In this document: piece after piece, positions 28,116 through 38,020 of the stretch
How the letters are laid out: the number at the start of each line of letters is the position of its first letter
How positions within the stretch are numbered: position 1 is the stretch's first letter
Source: Saccharicrinis sp963677245
GTDB taxonomy: Bacteria > Bacteroidota > Bacteroidia > Bacteroidales > Marinilabiliaceae
Length of the DNA stretch: 64,000 nt
NCBI GenBank assembly: GCA_963677245.1
Contig: OY781921.1
Coordinates: 2,790,001 to 2,854,000, forward strand
Direction of reading: 5' to 3'
The notes under the pieces: model-generated
Seen by the model: only the letters and a program-made list of their open reading frames with translations
Databases searched by the model: none
What the model was told of the DNA's origin: nothing
Position numbers and translations under genes: made by a program

Positions 28116-31100
28116 ATGGGGAACGATAGTTTGGAAAATATTTCCGGGCTTCAGTCGTTAGAGGCGGAGAACAAGCATCTAAAAAGTATGCTTAATAGAT
28201 TCGTGTCTGCTGAAAATGGGCGGGGTACAAATGTATCATTGGAGATTAATAAGAAGATTTCCGACATAATAGACGGAGCTAAAAATTACGAAGAAGCAGT
28301 TGAGCTATGCTTACAGCAAATTGGCGAAATATATGCTGTCGACAGGGTTTCGTTATTTTCTTATATAGAAAGTGCAGAATTATACTCTGCAATGAAGCAA
28401 TGGACAAATGATTTAGTTCAGGAATATCATCCGGCCGATTTAACGATATCTGCTGCAGAAAACCCATTATCCTGTCCCAATGTGGGTTGTAGTTTTGCCA
28501 GCTCTCACCTAAGTAACGACCTTCCGCAAAGCTTAGCTGAAAAGTTTGAAATCTTTAGCGTTCAGTCTTTACTTATTTTTCCGGTTTCTGTTGCTCATAT
28601 CAAAAACGGACTTTTGGTTATTGAACTTTGTTCCTTTAAACGTGAATGGTATGAGTTTGAGATTAAAGAAATAGAACAGGTTGTAAGCTTAATGACAGCT
28701 CGTTTGGATGTATTGTGGCATAAAAATTCAGCATCCAGATTATGGAACCTGAATCTGTTAAAAAAACAGATCCTTCAAAAAATAAAGGTAAGCAAGCGCA
28801 CAGTTAAGTCTATTAATGAAGCTTTAAAAGTAATTGGCGAAGAACTTAATCTTAGAAGTATTTACATTGTCGATAAAGAAAGTTTTACCAATGGCCATGA
28901 ATTAGCTTGGGCTTATTCGCAAGAACATGAGGAAGAATTACTTTCAAATCAGGACTTAGCCAAATTGTCTTTAAATAGTGAAGATTTAGATGCCCGATAT
29001 TTTTGCCGTGAAAGTCTGAAAGTAAAAGAAATCGATGCAAAGCCCGAAACCAACTTTATTTTAACCTGTCCGGTTATTATTCAAAAAGAATTTGGCGGAT
29101 GGTTAATTGGTGAATTTGAAGGTTACGAAACCTATTCTCCCAAAGAAATGATTCAGTTTTGGGGAACCATCGCGTTAACCCTTTCTGAAATTGTGAGTGC
29201 TGCTCATCACGAAAAAAAGTATAAAGAAAAGTTTGTCGAACTATTAAACCAGAACAAACAAGCTTCACAAAAGGAAATCTTTGCGAATGCTGTAATGAAT
29301 AATGCTCCTTTTGGAATGCTAACTATCGAAGAAGGAAAAATCAGTTCTGTAAATCAGTTTGTTTATGAGTTCACTGGTTATTCTCAGGACGAACTAATAG
29401 GATCGAAACCGGAACACTTTCTATATGAAAAAAGTGAAGAAGCTATTGCCTCACTACAAAACTTCTTTGCCAATATAAAAGAAACAGGACAGGCTGATGT
29501 TGAATCAATAGGTTCCATTAAAAATGGCGAGCCTAAACGTATCAGTTTGTATGGTACTATCGGTATCAATCCTAATCAGTTTTTAGTTTTTGTTCGTGAT
29601 ATAACGGAGAGTTATCAGGCTCAAATACGCATAAAAGAAAGCAAGGAGAGATATCAAAAAATAGCAGAAGCAGCTATTAACGGCGTTTTGGTTCTTGATA
29701 ACAATCATCAAATTCAGTTTCTAAATCAATCGGCTTGTAAGATATTCGGGCAGGCTTACGATCAAATGTTTACACTTTCAAAAACAGATCTAATTCATAG
29801 TGATTCATTGAGCGAATTTGAACATGCATTATATCTTATACAGGAAGGCCAACCTTATTCCGGAGACTTAAAAGTTTTAAATAGTGCTGGAAAAACCATT
29901 GAAATTGAGTTATCAGGAACACAAATAAAAATGGATAACCAGTATTTTGCTTATTTAATGTTGCATGATATATCAGAACGTAAGCGAAATGAAAAAGCCA
30001 TAAAAGAAAGCGAGCGCGAGTTTAGATCCTTAACTCAAAATTCGCCTGATATTATATTGCGCTTAAATGAACAAGGCGAAGTTTTATTTTACAATCAGGC
30101 TTTTACTGATCAGTTTAACTTTTTAAATCCGGATTCAATAATTGGCAAGAGTCTGTATAGTTTACAAGTTTTAGACGAGCTGGTACATCAAACCTGGCAA
30201 ACTAAAATAAACGACACATTCTTGATAGGAGAAAAAGTGTCGATGGAGCTAGGCTTTAGTGATGAAAAAAATGAACTGTATTTTGACTGGACAATTTCTC
30301 CGGAAAAAAATAGTGCCGGAAATACAGAAACAGTTTTAGCTATTGGTAGAAACTTAACACCAAGAAAAACTACTGAAAAACACTTGATGTTGGCCAAAGA
30401 AAAAGCAGAAGAATCAGATCGATTAAAGTCTGAATTTTTAGCCAATATTAGTCACGAATTAAGAACACCTTTAAACGCAATTGTAGGATTTTCTTCCTTA
30501 TTGCGAGGAAGCCAAATTCCATCTGGAGAAGTAGATGAGTACGTAGATGTTATTCATAAAAACTCAGATAGCTTAATGAGTTTGATTAATAACATTATTG
30601 ACGTAGCTAAAATAGAAAGTGGCAAAATTTCAGTTGTTAAGGAAAGACTAAATCTGGACGAACTGATGCAAAGTTTATACAACGACTTTATTCCTAAAGT
30701 TGAAGTAGAGCATAAAGGGCGAGTTAAGATTTACTATTCAAAACTGGAAAGTAGCGAGCTTATTATAATGACTGACCCAATCAGACTACGCCAGGTATTG
30801 GTTAACCTAATTGGCAATGCAATTAAATTCACCATTAAAGGTTTTATTGAATTCGGCGTATCTAAAGAAGGAGGTGAATTAAGATTCTTTGTTAAAGATA
30901 CTGGTATTGGAATATCAGAAGCCAAACAAAAGATTATATTCCAACCTTTCCGAAAAGGTGAAGAAGAAACTGATAAGTTGTATCGAGGAACAGGTATTGG
31001 ACTGGCCATTTGTGATAAGCTGGTTTCTGCACTAGGCGGTCACATTGGGCTTCTATCCGAAAAAGGTCAGGGATCTGAATTTTATTTTACACATCCAATT

Positions 31101-31556
31101 GATGATAGAGAAACGAAAAACATCATACTGGATGAACCTAAAACATTTACATTCTCAAATCCTGTTTTGCCTAAAAACTTCTATTGGCCAAATAAATTGA
31201 TGTTGTTGGTTGACGAAAACAGTAGTGCCCACTTACAAATGCGTAAATACATTGAAAAGACAGGTATTACATTAGTATCTGCCAGAACAGCAGCTGGAGC
31301 TAGTAAACTGTTAATGAATCGCAAGGATATTCATCTTGTATTAATGGATATGAATTTTCCGGATTCTGATGGATATAAACTGGTTCAGATTATAAAGGGT
31401 TTGAATAAAAACTTACCGGTGATAGCGCACTCAGCAACTGCTGTAAATGGAGAGCGGGAAAAACTAATAAAAGGAGGTTTTGATGCCTGTATTGCCAAGC
31501 CAGCCGAAAAAGAAGAACTACTAAGTTTGATGGATCAATTTCTTGTAAAAGTCTAA
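28116..31556 (+). CDS. Hybrid histidine kinase with GAF, PAS and receiver domains
   Basis: A soluble 1146-residue sensor kinase without obvious membrane spans. Order: short coiled coil; GAF-like domains (about 50-200 and 215-360); three PAS domains (about 390-505, 515-630, 640-755; e.g. AVMNNAPFGMLTIEEG, AAINGVLVLDNNHQIQFLN); HisKA with NISHELRTPLNAIVGFSSLL (His about 780); HATPase with VNLIGNAIKFT and GTGIGLAICDKL; C-terminal receiver (LLVDENSS; phospho-Asp in LVLMDMNFPD; Lys in IAKPAEKE). All catalytic residues are present. It probably senses cytosolic redox, gas or small ligands and passes phosphate to an unknown partner. A terminator follows 28 bp after the stop. Confidence 0.9.
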   Translation: MGNDSLENISGLQSLEAENKHLKSMLNRFVSAENGRGTNVSLEINKKISDIIDGAKNYEEAVELCLQQIGEIYAVDRVSLFSYIESAELYSAMKQWTNDLVQEYHPADLTISAAENPLSCPNVGCSFASSHLSNDLPQSLAEKFEIFSVQSLLIFPVSVAHIKNGLLVIELCSFKREWYEFEIKEIEQVVSLMTARLDVLWHKNSASRLWNLNLLKKQILQKIKVSKRTVKSINEALKVIGEELNLRSIYIVDKESFTNGHELAWAYSQEHEEELLSNQDLAKLSLNSEDLDARYFCRESLKVKEIDAKPETNFILTCPVIIQKEFGGWLIGEFEGYETYSPKEMIQFWGTIALTLSEIVSAAHHEKKYKEKFVELLNQNKQASQKEIFANAVMNNAPFGMLTIEEGKISSVNQFVYEFTGYSQDELIGSKPEHFLYEKSEEAIASLQNFFANIKETGQADVESIGSIKNGEPKRISLYGTIGINPNQFLVFVRDITESYQAQIRIKESKERYQKIAEAAINGVLVLDNNHQIQFLNQSACKIFGQAYDQMFTLSKTDLIHSDSLSEFEHALYLIQEGQPYSGDLKVLNSAGKTIEIELSGTQIKMDNQYFAYLMLHDISERKRNEKAIKESEREFRSLTQNSPDIILRLNEQGEVLFYNQAFTDQFNFLNPDSIIGKSLYSLQVLDELVHQTWQTKINDTFLIGEKVSMELGFSDEKNELYFDWTISPEKNSAGNTETVLAIGRNLTPRKTTEKHLMLAKEKAEESDRLKSEFLANISHELRTPLNAIVGFSSLLRGSQIPSGEVDEYVDVIHKNSDSLMSLINNIIDVAKIESGKISVVKERLNLDELMQSLYNDFIPKVEVEHKGRVKIYYSKLESSELIIMTDPIRLRQVLVNLIGNAIKFTIKGFIEFGVSKEGGELRFFVKDTGIGISEAKQKIIFQPFRKGEEETDKLYRGTGIGLAICDKLVSALGGHIGLLSEKGQGSEFYFTHPIDDRETKNIILDEPKTFTFSNPVLPKNFYWPNKLMLLVDENSSAHLQMRKYIEKTGITLVSARTAAGASKLLMNRKDIHLVLMDMNFPDSDGYKLVQIIKGLNKNLPVIAHSATAVNGEREKLIKGGFDACIAKPAEKEELLSLMDQFLVKV

Positions 31557-31583
31557 ACTATTCCCTTACATATTTAAAGCAAA

Positions 31584-31620
31584 AAACGCGTATCTCTTAA
31601 AATAATGGAGATACGCGTTT
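31584..31620. terminator. Bidirectional terminator between kinase and secreted-protein genes
   Basis: A perfect 13-bp stem (31584-31596 with 31608-31620; AAACGCGTATCTC) with an 11-base loop separates two convergent genes. A- and T-runs border it on both strands. Confidence 0.8.
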
Positions 31621-31675
31621 ATAAAATACAGTGACTGTTGTGTTTACTTGGCCACTTTGGTCACCTTGATCGTTG

Positions 31676-32305
31676 TTACTTTCTGAAATCATAGCTATAC
31701 TCTTTACTTCCTGAATTAATGCTTACAGTATATTCTCCTTTTGGTAGTGCCGAAATATCAAATTTTCCTGAGTAGGCCTTATTGCCAAGAAACTCATTTG
31801 TATAAACTTCGCCTCCAAAAGCATCATCAATAGATATACCGAAAGAATTACTTCCAAAAGAAAGGTGACTTACATAAAGCGTATTTTCAACAATATTGAA
31901 AAATGCTTTTACTTCCTCTGGAGTTACTACAATCTGTTTTGCAGAAACTAGTTTGTGATCTTTCACTTCAAAAGTTTTGCTTACATCTAAAGCACCCTTA
32001 GCGCTCAATACCGCAGTATACTCACCATCCTTTAAGTTTGAGAAATCAAGAACTTTTTGTGAATAACCTTCTTTGCTTACCCATTCTTTGTAAATGGTAA
32101 CTCCTTCAACATCAACAATACTAAACTTCGCTGATTTGTCTGCAAGGTTTGCAAAAGACACTACAGAATAATCTGTATCTAAATATGGAAGAACAGAAAG
32201 GTTGCCTACGGCTTTTCCTCCTTCACCAGCAAATACTCCTGACGCAATAAAGACTAACATTACTCCCAATGTCCATCTTTTCATTGTTTTGTTTGTTTTC
32301 ATCAT
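31676..32305 (-). CDS. Secreted two-domain beta-sandwich protein, paralogue of neighbour
   Basis: A 209-residue protein with a signal peptide (LGVMLVFIASGVFAG) and two repeats of an Ig-like or secretion-tail-like fold: domain 1 (about 30-120; SIVDVEGVTIYKEWV, VLDFSNLKDGEYTAVL) and domain 2 (about 125-209; SISALPKGEYTVSI-like ending). Domain 1 is clearly related to the protein encoded just upstream, including GGKAVGNLSVLPYLDTDYS against GGKTAGDVSVVPYLNTDYS. It resembles DUF3244-like periplasmic proteins in layout; no function is known. Probably co-transcribed with its paralogue, 44 bp away. Confidence 0.7.
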   Translation of the reverse strand: MMKTNKTMKRWTLGVMLVFIASGVFAGEGGKAVGNLSVLPYLDTDYSVVSFANLADKSAKFSIVDVEGVTIYKEWVSKEGYSQKVLDFSNLKDGEYTAVLSAKGALDVSKTFEVKDHKLVSAKQIVVTPEEVKAFFNIVENTLYVSHLSFGSNSFGISIDDAFGGEVYTNEFLGNKAYSGKFDISALPKGEYTVSINSGSKEYSYDFRK

Positions 32306-32349
32306 GATTGGTTTTATTAAAATAATTGAATAATTCTTTAGTATCTTCT

Positions 32350-32721
32350 TTAAGCTTCACTCACTTTAGCAATCTTTTTATTCTTAATCTCAAATGAGTG
32401 TGTTACAGCATCTGCTCCTTTAGATTTTAAAACTGCTTTATACTTACCATCTTCTAATTTTGAAAAATCAAGAACTTTTTGCGCAGAAGAAGCTTTATTT
32501 ACCCACTGAGTATATAAGGTAATGCCTTCTTCATTTACAATACTTAGTTTCGCTTTAGTTTCGATATTTACAAACGATAGTAAAGAGTAATCTGTGTTTA
32601 AGTAAGGAACTACAGAAACATCTCCTGCTGTTTTACCTCCATTTCCGGCACTTGCAACTGTGGTAGCTAAGAATAGCATTACTCCCAATGCGTATCCTTT
32701 AATAGTTGTTGTTGTTTTCAT
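32350..32721 (-). CDS. Secreted single-domain beta-sandwich protein
   Basis: A 123-residue protein with a cleavable signal peptide (LGVMLFLATTVASAG) and one beta-sandwich domain similar to the first domain of the downstream protein. The pair looks like a tandem duplication in which one copy gained or lost a second domain. The rather basic C-terminus (EIKNKKIAKVSEA) ends at the end of the sandwich. Function unknown; a periplasmic or surface adaptor is possible. Confidence 0.7.
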   Translation of the reverse strand: MKTTTTIKGYALGVMLFLATTVASAGNGGKTAGDVSVVPYLNTDYSLLSFVNIETKAKLSIVNEEGITLYTQWVNKASSAQKVLDFSKLEDGKYKAVLKSKGADAVTHSFEIKNKKIAKVSEA

Positions 32722-33307
32722 GTTTTTTAGTTTTATTTTGTGTTAGTGTCGTGTTTTAATCTTATCGACATTGTAAAAGTATATACTTGTCTTGAGGTGA
32801 TTGCAAAAAAGGGGGGTATCGCCATATCGCTTTTAATTTTATTTAAGAACTTGTCTAAAAAATAGCTCTTGTTAATATTTGCGAAACATTAACTTAACAT
32901 TGAATTAACATTAGCTACAGTCATTAACAAATGGTCATTTATTTAACAAATCATTAGAATATCTGATTACAAATGTTAAAAAAAGAGTTTCTAGTCTTAA
33001 TTGTGTTAAAGGATGTTAGTATTGAAAAAACTTACCAAAAGCCTTCTATAACCACTGTATATATGCTTGTTACAAAATTCAGACAGCTTTTAATAGTCGA
33101 TTTGACTAACAAAAAATATTTGACAAAGAGAAGGTTGAAGTCCCAGGTCGACTATGATAAATAGTTTAGTTAATGCATTGAGATTTTAAATGCACATACA
33201 TGACACGAGCTATAAAATACATGTTTGCCAATTCAATGCAGATTATTCTACAATAAGGAAAGAATAAAAAGGAAAGGACTACTAACGTAGAATGTGGAAT
33301 AAAAAGA
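32722..33307 (-). promoter_or_regulatory. Upstream region of the tandem secreted-protein genes
   Basis: A TACTTTTA -7-like box (minus strand, 32781-32774) about 21 bp after a TTGC element resembles a Bacteroidota promoter for the gene at 32721. Between about 32880 and 32950 the motif ATTAAC/TTAACATT recurs several times in AT-rich DNA. The remainder to 33307 shows no credible gene. Confidence 0.4.
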
Positions 33308-34504
33308 TTAAGCCAGGTAGAAATAGAAACGGGAACCTTTATTTACTATAGATGAAAGTGCCATGTCTCCACCAAGAAGTTTTATGAGCTTATTACAAGT
33401 GTATAAACCAAGACCTATGCCACCAACCACTTCATGCTTATCATCTGATAATTTTCTAAATGGCTTGAATATCTCATGTTGACAAGAAGGTTCTATTCCT
33501 ATACCAGTATCTTCCACAAAATAAAATACTCTCTTTTGGTTTTCCGCACCAATTATATTTTTAAAATAAAAACCTTCTTGCTTTAGTTCTTTAAAAGTGA
33601 GCATACATAAGCCATACGTAATATTTCCGGAATTAGTGAATTTGTATGCATTTTCCAGCAATTGCGAAAAGATTTTTTTAAGCAGGTCTCTATCGGTATG
33701 AATTACTGCATTTGTAGTACTTTCGCTGGTTTTAACAGTAAGATTAATGTTGTGATTTAAGTCTTCAAAATCGGCATATAATTCAGTCAATAACACATTA
33801 GAGTTAAAGGAACTACAGTGCACCTCTAATTGATTGGTTTCCAATTGCGATACAGTGATAGTATTATCTATAATTTTTAATAGATCGTTTGATCGTTGTT
33901 GAATGATCTTACCATACTCTATTTGGTCTTCTTTTTCGAGATCAGGATCCGACATTAAATTAGAAAATCCTACAATTGCATTAAGAGGCGTTCGCACCTC
34001 ATGAGATAAATTATTAAGGAATGCCGTTTTTAAGCTATCGGTTTTAGCTACTTTGTCATAGGCTACCTGAAGTTTCTGATTTTGCTCTTTTAGCTCTTGG
34101 ATTAACGATTTATTCTGCTGTTTAATTCTATAGTAGTCAATAGCTTCGCTTAGAGTAGCGTTGATTTGGTTATAAGTCCAGGGCTTACTTATAAACCTAA
34201 AGATGTTAGCTTCATTAATCGCTTGTAAAGCATCTTGTAATGAAGCGTAAGCTGTCATCAGAATGTAGCTAATATCCGGATAGGATTGTTTAAGTTGTTT
34301 TATCATTTCTATACCAGAAATTTCCGGCATTTTCTGATCTATTAATACAACTTCAATACTTTGTTGACTAAGTATTTCATTTACTTCATGAAGGTGTTGG
34401 GCAATAAATATTTCATAGTCATATTTAAATGAGAAGTAGAATCCATCTAAGTTTTCTTTTTCATCATCTACATATAATATGTGAGGCTTATTTAAAGAAT
34501 TCAT
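33308..34504 (-). CDS. Receiver-histidine kinase protein
   Basis: A soluble 398-residue protein with an N-terminal receiver (ILYVDDEKENLDGFY; phospho-Asp in VVLIDQKMPEISG; Lys in FISKPW), a coiled-coil linker (about 125-160), HisKA with LNNLSHEVRTPLNAIVGFSNL (about 165) and HATPase (QLLENAYKFT, GIGLGLYTCNKL). Such receiver-first kinases are switched by phosphorylation from an upstream kinase. Its receiver is strikingly like that of the NtrC-type regulator encoded at 38092-39525 (Y-x-DDE-x-x-NLDGFY), suggesting both answer to the same kinase. It is the last gene of the operon with the chemoreceptor, 61 bp downstream of it. Confidence 0.9.
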   Translation of the reverse strand: MNSLNKPHILYVDDEKENLDGFYFSFKYDYEIFIAQHLHEVNEILSQQSIEVVLIDQKMPEISGIEMIKQLKQSYPDISYILMTAYASLQDALQAINEANIFRFISKPWTYNQINATLSEAIDYYRIKQQNKSLIQELKEQNQKLQVAYDKVAKTDSLKTAFLNNLSHEVRTPLNAIVGFSNLMSDPDLEKEDQIEYGKIIQQRSNDLLKIIDNTITVSQLETNQLEVHCSSFNSNVLLTELYADFEDLNHNINLTVKTSESTTNAVIHTDRDLLKKIFSQLLENAYKFTNSGNITYGLCMLTFKELKQEGFYFKNIIGAENQKRVFYFVEDTGIGIEPSCQHEIFKPFRKLSDDKHEVVGGIGLGLYTCNKLIKLLGGDMALSSIVNKGSRFYFYLA

Positions 34505-34565
34505 ATATACTTATTTAAAACCGAATAGTTAATAATTAACTATCCGGTTTTGTTTAATATCGTAC

Positions 34566-36281
34566 TTAAAATTTATCGTAATCTTTAGTGTCATCATCAA
34601 TATTTAGCTTTAATGATACACCTGAATCCTTTTTCTTAATTTCTTTATCATGCATAGGCTCAGCATCACTATGTTTTTCAAGTTTTACAGTCGGTAAAAT
34701 ATCTGTATGCCTTTCATAAGTTACTTCCGGAGAACTTTTTACCAAGCCTTCTTTCAATTGAAAAAAGGAAACTACTCCTAATAACTCTTCTGCTTGTTTT
34801 GACAATTCCTCAGAACTGGATGCCAGCTGTTCCGAAGATGAGGCATTTTGTTGTGTAATGGCATTCAATTGCTGAATGGCATTATTCACTTGCTCAACTC
34901 CATTACTTTGCTCCTGACTCGCTGATGAGATTTCCTGCACCAAATGTGCGGTTTGTCCTACATCTGGCAGTAACCTATCCATCATTTCTCCGGCTACATT
35001 GGTAATTTCAACACTCTTTTCACTTAAAGTAATTATTTCATCAGCCGCCTTTTTACTGTTTTCAGCTAACTTTCTAACTTCAGCAGCAACCACCGCAAAA
35101 CCTCTACCATGTTCACCTGCTCTGGCTGCTTCAACTGCAGCATTTAAAGCTAAAATATTTGTTTGAAAAGCAATATCATTAATAATAGTGATTTTTTCGG
35201 ATATCGTATTAATAGATTGTAAGCTTTCTTTAGAAGCTGTGGCTACTTTTTCAATTTCTTTGGCTGAGGTTTTGGAAATTTTCTCAGTTTCTTTTGCATT
35301 ATCTGAGTTTTGAGCAATATTGGATGAAATTTCTTCCATGGTTGATGAAACTTCTTCTACAGAACATGCCTGATCATTAGAACTTCGTGATAATTGTTCT
35401 GAAGTACTTTGAAGTTCTGTACTAGCAGAAGCCACCTGTTCTGAATTAGATTGAATAGTTTCAACTATTCTACTTAAATTAGTAATCATATCCTTAACAC
35501 TCAACATCAACTGTCCAATCTCATCTTTTCTAACAACCAGTGATTCCTTTACTTTAACGAATAGCTTTCCTGCAGATATTTCACTCGTTAGTTTTACTGC
35601 TTCAAATAATGGACGGGTAATACTTCTTGTAATAATAAATGCTCCTAATGCAATAACTGCTATAATAAGCAAAACGATAATGATGGTATTTGTTGTAATT
35701 GTATTACTCAAACTAACACTTGAACTATAGGCTGTATCAGCTTCCTTTTGCGTAATTTCAGTAAAAACATCCATCGCATTTCGCATACTTTCAAAATCAC
35801 TACTATAGTAGGAAAAATAAATCTCCTGAGCACTTTCGAGTTGCTTATTTTCTACTAACAGAATAAGTTGCTTGGTTATTTTTTCAACTTCAGCATACGA
35901 ATTACTAAACTGATCTACAATAGCCTTATTTTCCTGATTATGTGCAGCATCAGAAATATCTAAAAATTTAGTGAATCGCTCGTCCACTTGTTGAAGGTTT
36001 TCAATTACACTTTCAAGGTAAGGTGTGATCTTTTCAGCATCGGCTTGTATAGTAGGTGACATAACCTGACTTAGACTAATACTGGATTGATATGCATCAC
36101 GATCTGCCTGAAGCAAAAAGTCGATACTAACCAGGTTTTCGTTGTAAATTAAATCGATTTGTTTTTTGATTCTTTGTGTTTGAAATAAGGTAAAGGTAAA
36201 TCCAATTATCATTAACAATATAGCTAATGAGAAAAAGGAAAATAGTCTGGTTCCTATTTTTAAATTGTCAATTGCTTTCAT
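34566..36281 (-). CDS. Methyl-accepting chemotaxis protein
   Basis: The 571-residue chemoreceptor has a membrane span (about 12-32), a periplasmic four-helix-bundle domain (about 35-190), a second span (about 193-215; TIIIVLLIIAVIALGAFII), HAMP (about 215-268) and a long signalling coiled coil whose hairpin tip is visible as NAAVEAARAGEHGRGFAVVA. The C-terminus ends acidic (DDDTKDYDKF) without the NWETF-type CheR-docking pentapeptide. No cheA or cheW is in the window, so it must work through proteins encoded elsewhere or serve a non-motility pathway. It sits between a porin gene and a receiver-kinase gene. Confidence 0.92.
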   Translation of the reverse strand: MKAIDNLKIGTRLFSFFSLAILLMIIGFTFTLFQTQRIKKQIDLIYNENLVSIDFLLQADRDAYQSSISLSQVMSPTIQADAEKITPYLESVIENLQQVDERFTKFLDISDAAHNQENKAIVDQFSNSYAEVEKITKQLILLVENKQLESAQEIYFSYYSSDFESMRNAMDVFTEITQKEADTAYSSSVSLSNTITTNTIIIVLLIIAVIALGAFIITRSITRPLFEAVKLTSEISAGKLFVKVKESLVVRKDEIGQLMLSVKDMITNLSRIVETIQSNSEQVASASTELQSTSEQLSRSSNDQACSVEEVSSTMEEISSNIAQNSDNAKETEKISKTSAKEIEKVATASKESLQSINTISEKITIINDIAFQTNILALNAAVEAARAGEHGRGFAVVAAEVRKLAENSKKAADEIITLSEKSVEITNVAGEMMDRLLPDVGQTAHLVQEISSASQEQSNGVEQVNNAIQQLNAITQQNASSSEQLASSSEELSKQAEELLGVVSFFQLKEGLVKSSPEVTYERHTDILPTVKLEKHSDAEPMHDKEIKKKDSGVSLKLNIDDDTKDYDKF

Positions 36282-36305
36282 ATTATAACTCCTCCTGTAT
36301 ATTTT

Positions 36306-37571
36306 TTATTTATTTTCTGAATGAAATAAGGTTGGTTTAAATTGAATGCTTACATATAACCAATGTTGCATCTTATCAGAATCACCTCCTTTTAATACTT
36401 CCATAGTTTCACTTGCAAACATGCTCGAGTATCCTAACATAAGTGTTGAAGCAGGATAGAATTTATACTTCCAAAACAAGTCTAGTTCTGTTCCTAGTTT
36501 TTTATCCGGCACAATTGGATTAAGAGGGTCGCTGTTATCCAAAATATTATTACTTAATGCAAACTGATGTATGGCTGCATGAAGTGTTGATTTCTTTGAT
36601 GCCTGAAAATTTATTTTTGCGTATACATCACTTAATCCACCATTTTTCGTGTTTTTCTCAATGTTTGTAAAATAGTCCATTAAACCATAGTAGGCATGAC
36701 CATCTCCATAAGGATTTGAGAATGTATTAGCTTCGTTGTTATCATTCGTAGCATCATCTCCTGACAAATAATCTAAACCAGCAGTTAGCTTTATTTTTTC
36801 ATTTAACTTCAGGCTTGGCTCAATGTGAATAAAATATGCCGCTACTTTTTGTCCGTTTTTTGATTTTCCAAATTGATAATAAGGAGCAAAGCTTAACTCA
36901 AATACTGATGACGAAAACTTGAAAAACGGACCTATCGTTCCTCGTGTATATGTTGTATTAAAATCACCTTGTTTTTGGTAACCTTCATAATAATTAAGCA
37001 ACGAAACATTGAGCTGCTCACTAAATGAATGATGCAACCATAAAACACCAAGATACTTGTAGAAATTAATACTGTAGTCTGATTCAAACAAAACATCCGA
37101 TTCATTATTAAAAGCAAGTCCGGCATGTGCTTCTGTATTATTTGCTTTATACTGCAATAAAGCAATATCATGAGCTACGGCAACGTTATTCCAGTTTTTA
37201 GCACCAAGCAAATATTTATTATCATAGGTCAACATCTGACGACCAAGTTTTACTGCTAACTTCGAATCTATCTGATATTTGGCATAAGCCTGATGTAAAG
37301 CAATAGACGGAACATCTGTTTTATGAGGTATTTCTCCCCAAACTCTAACATCCTGAACTGATAAATAAATTTGTAAGGCATCTTTCTCGTAATCTAAGTT
37401 CAGTCTGGCTCTTTGGCTCGAAACCAAGGCCGGTGAAGTACTTTCATCAGAAAGTGTTCTTAAACCATCCTTATACTCTGACCTCATTCGATATTCTGAG
37501 CTAATCTTGAATTGCGCCTGAATACCACTAAAAAGCACTGATAACAGTATTGATAATAAAAATGTTTTCAT
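36306..37571 (-). CDS. Alginate-export-type outer membrane porin
   Basis: A 421-residue protein with a signal peptide (MKTFLLSILLSVLFSGIQAQ) and a predicted barrel. Early residues SSEYRMRSEYKDGLRTL, RARLNLDYEKDALQIYLSVQDVRVWGE and KLGRQMLTYDN match the pattern of alginate-export/AlgE-like family proteins in Bacteroidota. It should form an anion- or sugar-selective outer membrane channel. It lies 16 bp after the thioredoxin-like gene and 24 bp before the chemoreceptor gene, so the channel and the sensor are probably made together. The substrate is unknown and true alginate export is not implied. Confidence 0.8.
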   Translation of the reverse strand: MKTFLLSILLSVLFSGIQAQFKISSEYRMRSEYKDGLRTLSDESTSPALVSSQRARLNLDYEKDALQIYLSVQDVRVWGEIPHKTDVPSIALHQAYAKYQIDSKLAVKLGRQMLTYDNKYLLGAKNWNNVAVAHDIALLQYKANNTEAHAGLAFNNESDVLFESDYSINFYKYLGVLWLHHSFSEQLNVSLLNYYEGYQKQGDFNTTYTRGTIGPFFKFSSSVFELSFAPYYQFGKSKNGQKVAAYFIHIEPSLKLNEKIKLTAGLDYLSGDDATNDNNEANTFSNPYGDGHAYYGLMDYFTNIEKNTKNGGLSDVYAKINFQASKKSTLHAAIHQFALSNNILDNSDPLNPIVPDKKLGTELDLFWKYKFYPASTLMLGYSSMFASETMEVLKGGDSDKMQHWLYVSIQFKPTLFHSENK

Positions 37572-37587
37572 AATAATATATTTGGGA

Positions 37588-37971
37588 TTATTCAGATGCT
37601 GTTTTTAATATCGTCTCCAATTCCCTGATTGATTTAAGACCTTCGAATGAACAGATAAACTTTTGATTTTTGTAGAGTAGATATTTAGGAAGGGTTGTAA
37701 TTCTGTATTTTCCTATAAGGCCTGGAGAAGTATCGATATTTATCTGATAAAAATTAATTCCTTTTATACAGGAATTATTGGACTTACTTATCTGATTTAA
37801 CATTACAATGCTCCAACCACTGGAAGAACTGCAAAACTCAATCAGCGCAAAACCTTTATTGAGCTGAATAACTGAATTAAAATCATTTTCTTTTATAACT
37901 GTGGTGTGTAATAAATTCATAAGCAACAGTTTCGATATGTGAATCAAGCTCTTTGCCAAAAATCGTATCAC
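37588..37971 (-). CDS. Thioredoxin-fold protein lacking the redox CXXC motif
   Basis: This 127-residue (or 110 if started at the ATG at 37920) protein aligns with thioredoxin: the strand before the active site is GFALIEFC, the helix follows as VMLNQISK, and the conserved cis-proline loop is kept as ITTLPKYLLYKN. Yet the WCGPC position reads SSSSGWS, so both catalytic cysteines are gone. It cannot act as a dithiol oxidoreductase; a binding or scaffolding role is inferred. It is the first gene of the operon with the porin, chemoreceptor and receiver-kinase. No signal peptide is clear, so it is probably cytoplasmic. Confidence 0.75.
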   Translation of the reverse strand: MIRFLAKSLIHISKLLLMNLLHTTVIKENDFNSVIQLNKGFALIEFCSSSSGWSIVMLNQISKSNNSCIKGINFYQINIDTSPGLIGKYRITTLPKYLLYKNQKFICSFEGLKSIRELETILKTASE

Positions 37972-37998
37972 TCACACTACCTGCACATTAACAGCCTA

Positions 37999-38006
37999 CA
38001 AACTTA
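37999..38006 (-). promoter_or_regulatory. Candidate -7 box for the thioredoxin-like/porin/chemoreceptor operon
   Basis: TAAGTTTG on the minus strand fits TAnnTTTG and lies 28 bp upstream of the first ATG of the operon, just after the terminator hairpin at 38021-38063. Confidence 0.5.
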
Positions 38007-38020
38007 CGGTCATAAAGAAA

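Noticed and set aside
32973..33164. Plus-strand open frame of 63 codons
   Set aside because: There is no ribosome site, domain or coding character, and it lies in an AT-rich intergenic region.
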